Assembly (NCBI GenBank): GCA_013397075.1
Contig: VWZS01004373.1
Coordinates: 684,479 to 748,478 of the forward strand
Source: Rhabdornis inornatus
Taxonomy: Eukaryota > Chordata > Aves > Passeriformes > Rhabdornithidae
Direction of reading: 5' to 3'
DNA length: 64,000 nt
Shown piece by piece: positions 49,606-60,500 of the stretch. The position numbers were made by a program, and so were the translations under genes. Position 1 is the stretch's first letter, and the number at the start of each line of letters is the position of its first letter. The notes beneath the pieces were generated by a model. That model was not told where the DNA came from and searched no databases. It saw only the letters and a list, made by a program, of their open reading frames with translations.

Positions 49606-49835
49606 GATCTCTGCATCCCCATGGATCTCCATGGGCTGTGGGTGGATCTCTGCATCCCCATGGATCCCCATGGGCTGTGGGTGGATCTCTGCATCCCCAT
49701 GGATCTCCATGGGCTGTGGGTGGATCTCTGCATCCCCCATGGATCCCCATGGGCTGTGGGTGGATCTCTGCATCCCCCATGGATCTCCATGGGCTGTGGG
49801 TGGCTCTCTGCATGCCCCGTGGATCCCTGCATCCC
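49606..49835. repeat. 39-40 bp minisatellite, five full units and one partial
   Basis: Units start GATCTCTGCATCCCC and end CTGTGGGTG at 49606, 49645, 49684, 49723 and 49763, with a diverged partial unit from 49803. Units 1-3 are 39 bp; units 4 and 5 are 40 bp with one extra C. Units 1, 3 and 5 read GGATCTCC while 2 and 4 read GGATCCCC, so the array is built of two-unit blocks. Because 39 is a multiple of three, repeats stay open in several frames on both strands. The reverse complement of the unit matches 50831-50870 inside the neighbouring LTR. Confidence 0.95.
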
Positions 49836-50465
49836 AACTGCTCAATCGCCTTTTACTGTGCAGTTCTCTGGCATGTGGGTCCTGCTGGCCACCAATACGC
49901 AGGAAGGTGGTATCTCTTAATATCAGGGACATTATAGCTGAAATTATATAGGCTGTACACATTAAGAAGAAAGAGCAGATAATTTTTAAAGAATATTTGT
50001 TCCCTCAGATGTAATTTTTGGGTCTTTTTCTGTCTTATAGGTGAAAATTCTCATAAAAGGGTATTAAGAGTTCCATGTCACAAATGCCTGTTATCTTGCT
50101 TATACTTAAGTGATAGCAGGAGTTTTCAGTATTTCTAAGATCTTCCCTGCTGTGAAGCAGTTAATTTTGACATTTTGTCAAAGACTTGTCAACCCCTTTG
50201 ATGGTTTTTTATTTAGTGGAGCGGTGGCATTACTTCCCGATGTAGTACCAAAGTGTGCATTTCAGGGTGAGACACATTTAGCACAGCAGGGAATCTTGAT
50301 GGGATACTGATTGAAAAAATGTTTACATTGTCTAGAGAAAAAAAAATGTTGGGGAAAAAAGGAACATTAGGTAGGATTGCTTGATACCTTCTGCCACTCT
50401 TGGTTCTGTTGCTCCTGAGAATCCAAGGAACAGAGTTAAGAAAGTATCTTAAATACATTTTTATG
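49836..50465. other. Spacer between minisatellite and solo LTR
   Basis: About 630 bases of unique-looking sequence. Nothing recognised; no LTR similarity directly beside the array. Confidence 0.5.
50461..50465. repeat. Left target-site duplication TTATG
   Basis: Identical to the five bases at 51217-51221 immediately after the LTR's terminal CA. Confidence 0.85.
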
Positions 50466-51216
50466 TGTATTGGTATTCCATGGCCTGCTTTTCGGACACA
50501 GAGGTGGCTTCTGTGAGCAGCTGCTAGAAGCTTCCACAGCATCTGGCAGAGCCAATACCTGGCGGCTCTGAAGGAGGACATGCTGCTGGCCGAGGCTGAG
50601 CTGATTAGAAATAGTGGTTATGCCCTTGTGATAACATAGTTAAGAAGAAATCAAAACAAAGGTTGTGGCACAGATTTAATTCCAGCCAGCAAAGAGGTGA
50701 GAACATGTGAGAAGAACATGCAAACACCAAGGTCAGTGCAGAAGGAGGGCAGGAGGTGCTCCAAGTGCCAGAGCTGAGATTCCCCTGCAGCCCGTGGTGC
50801 AGCCCATGGTGACGCAGCTGTGCCCCTGCAGCCATGGAGAGCCATGGGGATGCAGGGATCCACCCACAGCNGCCTTGGGTGATGAATGGAGCATAACCCC
50901 CATTCCCTGTCCCCTTGCACTGCTGGGGTAGGGGGTAGAGCTGGAACGAGGGAGGGCTGGGGGGAAGGTGTTTTTAAGGGTTTATTTTACTTCTCATTAT
51001 CCTGCTCTGATTTTGTTAGTAATAAATTAACTTTATGTCTCTAAGTTGAGCCTGTTTAAATACCTTAATGGTATTTAATGAGGGATCGCTCTCCTGGTCC
51101 TTATCTCATCTCATGAACCATTTGTTAAATTTTTTCTCCTCTGTCCAGCTGCAGCAGAGGAGTGAGGGAGTGGCTTTTGTGGGTGCCTGTCATCCAGCCA
51201 GGGTCAAACCACAACA
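50466..51216 (+). mobile_element. Solo LTR of an endogenous retrovirus with 5-bp target duplication
   Basis: The element runs from TGTATTGGTATTCC to ...GTCAAACCACAACA, about 751 bp with TG...CA ends. It is flanked by a perfect 5-bp duplication TTATG (50461-50465 and 51217-51221). AATAAA at 51021-51026 supports plus orientation. The 3' quarter (GTGAGGGAGTGGCTTTTGTGG...CATCCAGCCAGGGTC) and the central CATGG-rich portion match a songbird LTR family that I associate with ERVL-type elements; a 5-bp duplication is consistent with that class. No internal retroviral sequence adjoins, so it is a recombined solo LTR. The only N of the window (50871) lies in its repeat-like centre. Confidence 0.9.
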
Positions 51217-51221
51217 TTATG
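51217..51221. repeat. Right target-site duplication TTATG
   Basis: Directly follows the LTR end; matches 50461-50465 exactly. Confidence 0.85.
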
Positions 51222-52190
51222 TCATCTGTAAATTTCTTCTTACACTGCTGAAATCACAGTCATATTACAATTCTCGCTTCTTCACCATTTAATTTTAACA
51301 TTTTTCTCCATCATCTTGTGACTTAACCATGTGGCAAATGCATACCCAGTCTGTAAATCTGTTAATTGTAGTGTGTTTTTAGAAGACTCATTATGAAAAT
51401 GCCTTTCAAATTATAAAATATTGAAACATACTTTGCTTCTCCCAGCTAGTGAGATTAGTAGATCTCTACCTGGCTTTTTAAAGTGGTTTTGTTTTTTCAG
51501 CTTCTTTGGTGGCTGAAAGCTGTGGGCCTCTTCCAGAATAAAGTAGCTGTGCTTTAGAGGAGGAGTTTGCAAGCAGCTCATGGCTGCCATGTGCTGTGTG
51601 TTTTGTGGACAGAAAAGGAGCACTATAAATAACACTTTTTCACAGTTACTAGGAGGGGTATACCTAACATGCGTGCCAGTTGTTGTGCTTCCAAGGTTGC
51701 CTGAGGTTCATTCAAATTCAGTGTTCACTCAGTATTCAGTATTCAGTTATGTGTCACTGAAAAATATTTGTGTCAGCAGTGATAAAAATAATAACAAACC
51801 CTGAAACTTCAGCTACTAGGTGTGTGCTACTTCAGTGTTCTCACTGAATCACTTAAGGGACATTCAGAATAATATTTGCAGTTGTATGTCTCAAAGGATG
51901 GACAGACACTTCAGGACTGATGCAGCCATAAAACTGTCTGCTATCCTGCAGGCATCCCTTCAGAAGGGAGCTCCAGAGCAAGATTTGAAAGCCAGGAGTT
52001 CTGAACAGTGACTCTTCTTTTGACTTTGGTCTGAACTACAGGCTGATCACCAGAAAGTGTATCAGAAAGAGGACAAATGGCCAAGGAGAGAGTTGAAGGA
52101 AAAACAATGAAGAACATAATGAAAGCTGTGCTAACACCTTCTCTCTCTTTCTTAATATGGGCTGGGAGCTACATTAGGAAAATAAGGAAA
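51222..52190. other. Intergenic sequence, no recognised gene
   Basis: Short unrecognised frames only (for example 51820-52011). No repeat recognised. Confidence 0.5.
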
Positions 52191-52340
52191 ATCACAGAAT
52201 TGCAGAATCACAGAATATGCTGAGTTGGAAGGGATCCCAAGCCTCATGTCCATGTTTTGGTCTTGGTTTCAAGGAAATGGGATTGATTATTTCTTCAGCT
52301 ATTATGCACATTGAGTCCAACTCCTGGCCTAATAAACCTT
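52191..52340 (-). mobile_element. CR1 3'-end fragment interrupted by a 70-bp insertion
   Basis: AATCACAGAATTGCAGAATCACAGAATATGCTGAGTTGGAAGGGATCC is an antisense CR1 3' end. The next expected CR1 block, ATTGAGTCCAACTCCTGGCC, resumes only at 52310. Between them lies the foreign segment 52241-52310. About eight expected CR1 bases appear to be missing at the junction. Confidence 0.85.
52241..52310 (+). repeat. 70-bp segment duplicated from or with 62667-62736
   Basis: The segment GCCTCATGTCCATG...GCTATTATGCACA matches 62667-62736 in direct orientation at 68 of 70 positions. The two differences are A/G at position 57 and G/A at position 65. Similarity stops abruptly on both sides. Here it sits inside CR1; at the other site it sits in unique sequence. 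Confidence 0.95.
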
Positions 52341-55300
52341 ACTGGGACTCCACCAGATCCCTTAGGTGAATGAATTGGGAGCAGCCCATAAAACAATTGT
52401 GACTAGGATGCACCTTCCCAATTACACTGAAATCCAGGAAATTTTGACATAGTGCCAACAGACTGAAACTCCCTAGTGATGATACACCATAAAGACTGGC
52501 ATAGAATCAGATCCATTTCTGGGTTTGTGGATATCTGTTGAAACAGATATACAGATACTGTTGTTACAACAATTTTGCTTGCTGTTACTATTTCCATGTA
52601 AAAATGGAAATGCTTACCATATTTCATATTTGAGTGAATCTGAGCATCTCACAATCTTCAGTCCTGGTACACTGAAGACTTTATCGGAAGGAGCAGATCT
52701 CTAAACAGCATTCAAGGACATGGATTATTTTCTGCTTAATAACTTGCTTAACCTGATTTTCATGTTGTGCTTCTCTTATAAGCTACTCCATTCCTTCAAT
52801 GACACCATTCTGTCTGTACCTCTTTTTCAGAGCTCCCCCTTATTTTATTTCTAGCCATTGTATTTAAGCCATTTGGAGCAGGTCCTGCAGGATGCTAAGC
52901 TCTGAAACATGCTCTGCTCATGAATAGCAAGGCAGGGGACTGAACATCTGAACACAACTCTGAGCAAACACAATGTGTTTTCAGGTTGTTTGGGCATTTT
53001 GGCTCTAAGATATGTATTTAACAAAAAGCTGCACAGGACAGAGTTTATATATTTTCCATTATTAATGTCCACTAGAGGAATGCTGCCTGAAGAAGGCTTA
53101 TTGGACAAACCATTTCCCTGTGGTATGCACAGCATTTGGAAGTCTCACAAGTGACAGAGGAAAACGCAAATAAAGGCTTGGCTTTAAGCTCTTTTTTTGT
53201 TTGTTTGTTCATACTGAAGTAACATGTGGTGGGATAAGTTGCTTTGTTCCTAAACAACAATTTTAAGGCATAAAAATTATTTGTTTGTTTATCTATTATT
53301 TTAATTTTTTGGAGAGGTGGTTGATTTGGGGTCTTTTTCCCTTTTCTTATATGTTTTTGTTGTTTTAAGAGACACAGATCTCCTTGACTTGAGCACCTAG
53401 GAAGCCAAAGAGATTAATGGCTGGAAAGGATAACCCAAAGCAGTGAAAAGTGTGTATTAATACATCAGTTTCACAAACATTAATGGCAGTGACTTGCCCA
53501 GGGCCATGCAGGGTAGGCTGAGGTAGGAACAACTCTTGGTGTTAGGTTCCAGACAAGTCCTCACAAGGCATATGTTGGTTATTGTCAGTTTGATGGGCCA
53601 CGTTTCCATCTGGGGCTGTCTCCCAACCATCAGGGAGAACTTCATGATAAAATCTTGCAAATTCTGCTGTCAAAGAAGATTAACAAGGTGTGTCTCTCAC
53701 TACCTCTTCGTCTGTGTTTATTCATGCACAAGATGCGGGTTTTCTTCAAAACTTGGTGTTTGTGCTCCAAGGAGGCAAGAAGAGCTGCAAAACAAAGCTG
53801 TGTGTGCTTCCCAGAAAAACCTCTGACAAACTAGAAAAGAGGCTCATCCTACAGTGATACAAAGCTGTTTCAATGCATGGTGATACATCCATTTTCTCTT
53901 GCACAGGACATGGAGTCTGTCTCTACAGACAACACAGTGCCTCTGGGACATGGGTCAGCAACTTGCAATTCAAGCTAAAATCTCTAAATTGTGTTACTTA
54001 AAGATAGAGTGCATAGTTGCTTCATTAAGCTATTAAGAGTTATGAGCTATTATTTAGTTTCTAAATAATTTTGAAACTTCCACAAACCAAAAAGGTCACA
54101 TTTCCTGCAGCTGCCATTAATTTCTTTTCAAAATGTTCACATTCTGCAGGTCTGAAATCCAAGGAACTTTCAATTAGACATTAGTTCAGGAGTCTAAGTT
54201 TAGGTATTCATTTCAGTCTCATACTGTACAAAAGACAAATCTCTCCCTCAAAATCCCTGGTTGGCAGTCAGATGATGTCTCTTCCTCTAAAGTAATCTTA
54301 TTTTACATAGTGTTAGAAAAGGTCTTTCTCTTCTGACCAGAGTTCTATAAAAAGGGCAAGCTCAAATGTAAAGCACTCCTTCCTCTATGTCAAAGTCAAT
54401 GAGACAAGAGGGGATATCATTCATCACTGCTCTGGGTGAAAGAAGATTATCTTTGCTAGTTTGAGCTTGGGCATCTTGAAACTGCTGGAAGAAATTCCAG
54501 TTTACATGTTGTATTTTCTGCACATATGAATAAGCATGCAAGCTATTAAAAGTCATTCAGAAAATATTGTTAGCAAGTCCAGAGGAGCTGTTATTCAGCA
54601 TGGTCCTGAACAGCTGTGGGCATATAAGGTTTCAGCTTCTTCTCAGCTTCTGGGCTTCAAAACCCTTTAAAAGCACTAATACCTTCATCAGTATTTCCAA
54701 CAACATTATCTGCCCAATACATTAACATGGCTTTCTCTTACTCTGAAACACTTTTGTAAAGAAATGTCAGGTCTCAATCTTGTCTATTCAAGATTTGGCA
54801 CCAACAAACTCCTAATAAACAAAATATAAGTACATTCTTATAAATTCCTAATAAAGTGAACAACTTCTGGCCTCTGTTGTGCACATGAAACTACAGATGC
54901 AACTGGATTAATTCTGGTCTGGTGTCACCATCTGCTGTGTTGAAAATTTAAATTTCCATAGGCAGTCCAACTCTTACTCAGTAAACAATGAGTGTTTTTA
55001 AGACCTGATATTTGAGTAACACTGTCCTCTAATCAGGCATTCATGGGAAGACATAGAAACTTCAAAGTTTCAGGAGGCCTTGTATCTGACCTAAAAATGA
55101 TCTCAGATTGTTATTTTAAGACAAGATGCTTTCCACACATCTGGTGCAATTTGGTCATTTGTTTATCACCTGAATCAGACATATTTATCTATTAATTTAT
55201 GGAAATGCCCCAGATATCAAGTCACTGGATGGGAGCAAAATGTTTTAATAATTTTAGCTTTGTGGCACTTTTTGTTGATGCAATGGCTGGGCAAAAGATG

Positions 55301-55559
55301 TAAAAAGTGCAAAACCATCAAGGACTGAATATAAACCCCACGATTTTCAAAAGTAACTGAAGTTTCAACGAAAATAATTTTGATTACCTGTAGCAAAAGA
55401 AAATACATTTCTTGTCAGTCAATCTACATGAGTAGCAAAGCCTAGAGGAGAGAAGCATTACCCTCAGTAGAAGGTAATTAAGTTAAGGACTACTAAAGCA
55501 AATTAGATATGCAGGGGATCATCCAAAAAATGCTGTTCAATGTCACTCTGAAACATTTC
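52341..55559. other. Intergenic sequence, no recognised gene
   Basis: Unique-looking, AT-rich, with short TTTG runs near 53200 and 53280. No recognised gene or repeat boundary. Confidence 0.5.
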
Positions 55560-56745
55560 TCTGCTGTCTTTGAAAGGTCATGATCATCAGGGAAGGCTTC
55601 TGATGATAAGGAGAGGGCAAATGTTACATCCATTTTCAAGTAGGGCCTAAAAGGGATCTATAGGCCAGTCAGCTTGACCTCAGGCCCTTGAGAGGTGAGT
55701 CCAGGCATAGGACAGACAAGAAGAGAATTCAGACATCAAGCATTGATTTACCAAAGACATATCACCCCTGACCAATCTAATTGCCTTATTGGCTCTGGAT
55801 GAGGGCTGAGTAGTCAGTTGTTGTTTATCTTGACCTCTAGAACATTTTTGACACAGTTTTCCATAATATGACCAAGGCCAAGCTGGTGAAATAAGACCTG
55901 GATAAGTGGATGAATAATTAAGTGGAAAATTGGTAGGACTGCCACTCTGAAAGGGTGGTGTTCAGCCATAAGAAGTCCAGCAGACAGATCAGTAAATAGT
56001 GGCATCCTTCAGGGAGAGATACCAGGGCTGCAATGGGTTAGGATATTTGTTGGAGATTTGGATGAGAGGATAGAGAGTGCTCTCAGCAGTTCAGTAGACA
56101 AGCTGCCCCCAGGGAAGCTTTGTGCCTGGCAGCAGGGAAGCCAGCTACACACTGGGCTGTCTTGGCAAAAGCATGGTCAGGAAAGTGGATCTTCCTCTCT
56201 TCTGCCCAGTGAGACCACACTTGGAGCACTGGGTGCAGTTTAGGGCTACCCAGTAAGAGAAAGAGATTGCCACACAGGAGGGAGTCAAGTGGAGGACACC
56301 AGGATAGGGTGGGGACTGCAGTACACGAAGGCTAAGGAGAGGTGGGGAAGCTCCCATCCTTTGTAAGAGCTGTCAGTGATGGGAGCTCACTGGCCTCTTC
56401 AGCTGCCCTCTTGGAGAGGACACAGAAGAGGGACCAGTCTCTTCCCAGAGGTGCATGTGACAGAACAAAGAGCAGTAGATTCAAGTTGCAGCAAGTGTAG
56501 TTCTAGTTAGGAAAGCATTTTTCCAGTAGGAAAAATAAAAAATCACTATGAGGGCAGTCCTCTCTAGAACAGGTGCCCAGAGACACATCTGAGCACATAC
56601 TTGGAGGTGCCTTGCCTGGACACTGCCCTGAACAATCTGATCTAACTTTAAATGTGGCAGAAGGGCAGAAGGTTTTGGGCAGAAGGTAGGTGATCTCCAG
56701 AGATTCCTCTCAAGGGACAGCATTCTGGATTTTATATGCAGCAGT
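55560..56745 (+). mobile_element. Long but decayed CR1 LINE copy (ORF2 3' half and 3' UTR)
   Basis: In sense orientation the order of recognisable CR1 ORF2 landmarks is: GGCCAGTCAGCTTGACCTCAG near 55663; the CCTGACC/CCTTATTGG block near 55768-55795; TTTTGACACAGTTTTCCATAA near 55845 (FDTV.HN in the protein); GGCATCCTTCAGGG near 56001 (GVLQG); GGAGATTTGGATGA near 56053 (the D.DD region); GTGAGACCACACTTGGAGCACTG near 56208 (VRPHLE); and CTATGAGGGCAGTC...AACAGGTGCCCAGAG near 56547. The last 100 bases match CR1 3' sequence. Frames are broken throughout, so it is an inactive fossil, the longest LINE copy in the window at almost 1.2 kb. Confidence 0.88.
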
Positions 56746-57488
56746 TCCTCAGGTATCCTTCAGGTGTCTAGACAGACAACATTGTGTGGCAGTCATCAAA
56801 AGAAAGCTCTTGGCCAGGCTTGAGAAGTAGGACACAGTGATCATGTGTATGATTATATTTAGATTTATTGCAAATACAGTATATAAATATTGTCAGTGTG
56901 GTATCTAGATCAAAACTCTATCTTATATTACAATAGATTATAGTATAATCAGGTGATGATCCCTCCTGTTGGGTCAACAAGCTTCAGTGAGATCCCCTTG
57001 CTTTCTAAACTTCTTAGAGAAGTCTAGGTGTGGCTAGGTTCCCTTAGCCTCAGATTTGGTCTACAGTCTATCCCAAAAGGGTTATAATGTAAGCAGGTTT
57101 GGCTAGAAGTGTACGGGTTTAAAATCTTCAGCTTTGCAGAATTCACCCCTGCAAAGCACCTATGTAGCTACTTTAGGATTTTATCTTCATATTTGACTGG
57201 ATATTCGCACTTTTACTCAACCATTCAAAAGGGAGTGTTCCCTGTCTTCAAGCTGGATGTACCCTGCAACTTCCTGAGAACAGTCTGCCCAGTTGGCCCA
57301 GTCTCCAGCAGTAATTTATAGCCTTGTGCATACTGGTGTGCTCCGAGGTCAAGCATGAGCATTTCAGCTCCCCACCTCTGGAACGTGTTAATTATGTGAG
57401 CATTCAGGCAGCTCATCCTGCAATACCCACTAGTGTTCTTACCTTAGGGCAAAAACATTGTCCATCAGACACTGTGGAAAGGGAGAAG
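56746..57488 (-). other. Intergenic, with LTR-like features
   Basis: Unique-looking. On the minus strand AATAAA (plus TTTATT at 56864-56869) and TATAAAT (plus ATTTATA near 57314-57320) are in the order expected of an LTR, but 450 bases apart. No ends or target duplication were found, so it is not called as mobile. Confidence 0.25.
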
Positions 57489-57523
57489 GTGTGTGTGTGT
57501 TTGAGTGTGGGTGTGGGTGTGTG
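57489..57523. repeat. (GT)n microsatellite with GTGTGG interruptions
   Basis: GTGTGTGTGTGTTTGAGTGT and then repeated GGGTGT. Simple repeat. Confidence 0.85.
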
Positions 57524-60500
57524 ATGCATGTGGAGACCTGACTATCTACTCAGTAGAGCTCAGGGTCTGTCCTGTTACCAGATGGTGCCACAAGTTTCAG
57601 AGGCAGGAGGGAAGCAGTGACAAAGGCAGGGCTTGAGCAGAGAGTTCTTCTTCCCTCCTTCTCTTCTAGGGGAAGTAACCCTGAAGAAGGATGCTTATCC
57701 AAATAGCTCAGGAGAGAGACAGAGAGGTCTGGCATAGGCAGAGTGGGTAGGGGAGCAGGAGGCAGGGAGGGCAGCCTGGCAGCTGGCCTAGATCTCAGCA
57801 GATGCTGTAGGAGAACTGGGCACAGCTGGCTCCAGAGAAGCCCTGTGGATAGTTGGAGTGACTCTCACATAGTGCATAATGCATGCACCCCACCCCAAAT
57901 GAGTTGTCAAAGTTACACAGCAGCAGAGATTTTAGTTATTTTGGGCTACCTAATACTACAGTTTGAAAGCTAAAAAAAGTTTGGGTTTCTTTTCAAAAGC
58001 ATTTCAGAAGGCCAAAGGACTGAGAACACATACTGCTGAAAATTAGTTATGGACATTTCCATGGCCTGTTGGGTGTATCTGTGTGAGCTACTTGTCCTTT
58101 ACTTCCTCTCATACTCTGTGTGTTTATATTTTGTGCTCCTTCTACCAGGTATTTTTCCAACAGCTGTGATGTTTCCAGCTTAGTCTTACTGAGAAAGAAA
58201 AGTTCTCTTCTTCACCATTACCGTCACTGCAAAGAGGTATGAGCCCTTTGGCCCTGGGAATCTGGAGACCTTTTGTCTGGTCCTAATGACTGGGGTGATG
58301 TCTTGTGTAAGACACATGCAGACTCTGGCAGAGATTTCTGCCTGCAGTGCTGACCTGTACCAAATAGAGAAAATAAGGATGAAGGCAAGAGAATGTCAGG
58401 TGGAAGCATTTCTCTGTGTATGGGGGGACATTACTGTGGCCTGGGGACAAGGCACCCCATGTAAATAAAGTGTTGTGGAGATGTACAGTGGTGGTTACCT
58501 GTGGCTGTGCAGAACAACAGCTCCTGTAAGAGCCCAGATGGAGTGATCTGTAAGAGCATGGCATGAGGCAGGAACAGCCCCTGGCATGCTTCTATGGAAG
58601 GCAGATAAAATCAAGCAACAGGAATGTTTGGGAGACATGGGAGGAGAGTGGGGGAAGTGTGCTCCTTGTTAGGGATGCTAGATAGTGTGGCAAAACAGCA
58701 GGGACAATAAGAATTGCTAGAAGACACAAAGGGATAGACGTTTCTGGCAGATGTTCCTTCCTCTGCTTGCCATGGAGTTGGTTTATTATTAATACTTTGG
58801 GCCTTTCTGTTTAATTAAACATTAACTAGAGCTCAAGGCACGCAGCCTCCTAAGCGTGCACACAAAGCAGGAGCCTTGCAGAGTCAGAGGGCAGGGCTGC
58901 TGCTGAGAGTAGGGCCACGGAGGGCAGAGATGCTCTAAGGAATAATGCAGCCTCATGCCTTTGAAAACAGCATCCAGACTGATGGGAATGGATGCCAACA
59001 TGGTAAATGGTCTTACCCCTAAGATAACTGAAACTGAGGAATCTGTGGACAATTTTCTAGGGAAATTGCCAGCATTCCAAAACATGGTGTTATTAAAAGA
59101 TGCTCTCAAAACCCTGATAAGTGTGCTGAAACAAAAACACTCTTCTGCAGCAGAGTTGTGCAATTCCCACACCAAAAATGAATGGTTATTTTTACAAGGT
59201 AATGCTTTATATTGTGGGTATTCATATTGTGAAAGTCTAAATACTATTTCTGAAGTATGTCTGAAAAGCTGTCTAATAGGATTTGAAGCACTGGGGTCCA
59301 GTGACTGACCTTTGGTGAAAGGCAATGCAGGAATATCAGGTGCCTAAATTTTCCTGATGAAAAGACATATTTGCATGTAAAAAGCAGTACAAACATTCAT
59401 GAAGCATAAACACCTTTGATTACTCAGAAAATAAGAAGCATCATTATCTAGGCAGATCATACACACATTCTTTAAAGTATTAGAAGCACAGGGGAAATAC
59501 AGAAAAGCCTCAAGGCTATATGTCTGCATGGCTGTGTAGGGAAACAAAAGCCACGTTAAAAGAGCAGATGGATCTGTGCAGAGGATCCAATTACTGAAGA
59601 AAAGAGAAAAAAGTATATTCTTCTGCTTTACTTAACTTTCAGATAGAAACTCAAGGGTTCACAGAGATACATCCATAATTCACAACTCATGAGGATAGTT
59701 CAGGAAAGTTTTTGTCTGCTCCTTGAGCAGGAAATGCGATGATGCCAGTATGGGTTTACAAAGAAGTGGATCAGGACCACTTCCAGACTTTCAGTCTGTC
59801 TCACGTGGAGTTTTTTACAGTTTTTACAAACTTTCTAAAGAATATTGACTCTTTTGAGAGACACTGTTCTGCAATTTGTATTCCACTCAAAGCAATTCTT
59901 AAATGAATGGATTGAAGCAGCAGTACAGGATGGATGCTCAGAAAAAGCCCTTGAGCATCTTTCAATTTAATTTTGCTGCTGTCAGAAATGATAATGTTTA
60001 ATTTTTACAATATCTGTGCAAGTTTTTACTATGTTTGCACAAAACAACTTTAGTGTTAGCTGCAATTAGTATTTTACTATGGTCTGGGCTGCCTGAATGA
60101 TCAGTGGAGAAGGAAGAGTAATTCATCCCATCCAAAGTGGGATGTGAACTGGTTTGTGAAAATACCCATCTCCCCAGGCCAGAAGAGAGGACAGCTTTCC
60201 CTCAGTGACAAATGGGTGCTGAGGCTCCTGGCTGGCAGAAGCATCAATGCCAGTGCCTGTGAAGGTCAGATCACCCTGCACAGCTGTGCTCAGCACCAGC
60301 CCCTGCCCTTGGGGTGCAGCCTCACCTCCCCACTGGGACAAGTGCCACAGAGTCATTTGCAGATCCCCTGTCACTGTGCACACTGTGGGGGATTTAGGTG
60401 CCTTCTGAGGTGATAGAAGTTCAAGGAACCAGCGATTTTTGGACAGCCTGATGGGTAGAGCTCCTATGCTGAGCTTCCCAAAATAAGAGCCTTGGCTGCT

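Noticed and set aside
49551..49962. Open frames of 85-120 codons on both strands with a 13-residue repeat
   Set aside because: They arise because the minisatellite unit is 39 bp, divisible by three, with no stop in several phases. There is no sign of coding beyond the array.
43123..51216. Two LTRs of one family in the same orientation, resembling the ends of a single provirus of about 8 kb
   Set aside because: The right copy has its own perfect TTATG duplication on both sides, the left copy is truncated and diverged, and no gag, pol or env sequence is recognisable between them. They are read as independent insertions.
58822..59325. 167-codon minus frame overlapping a 117-codon plus frame
   Set aside because: No recognisable domain in either; overlapping open frames on both strands point to composition. 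Only a weak GTAATG donor is present.
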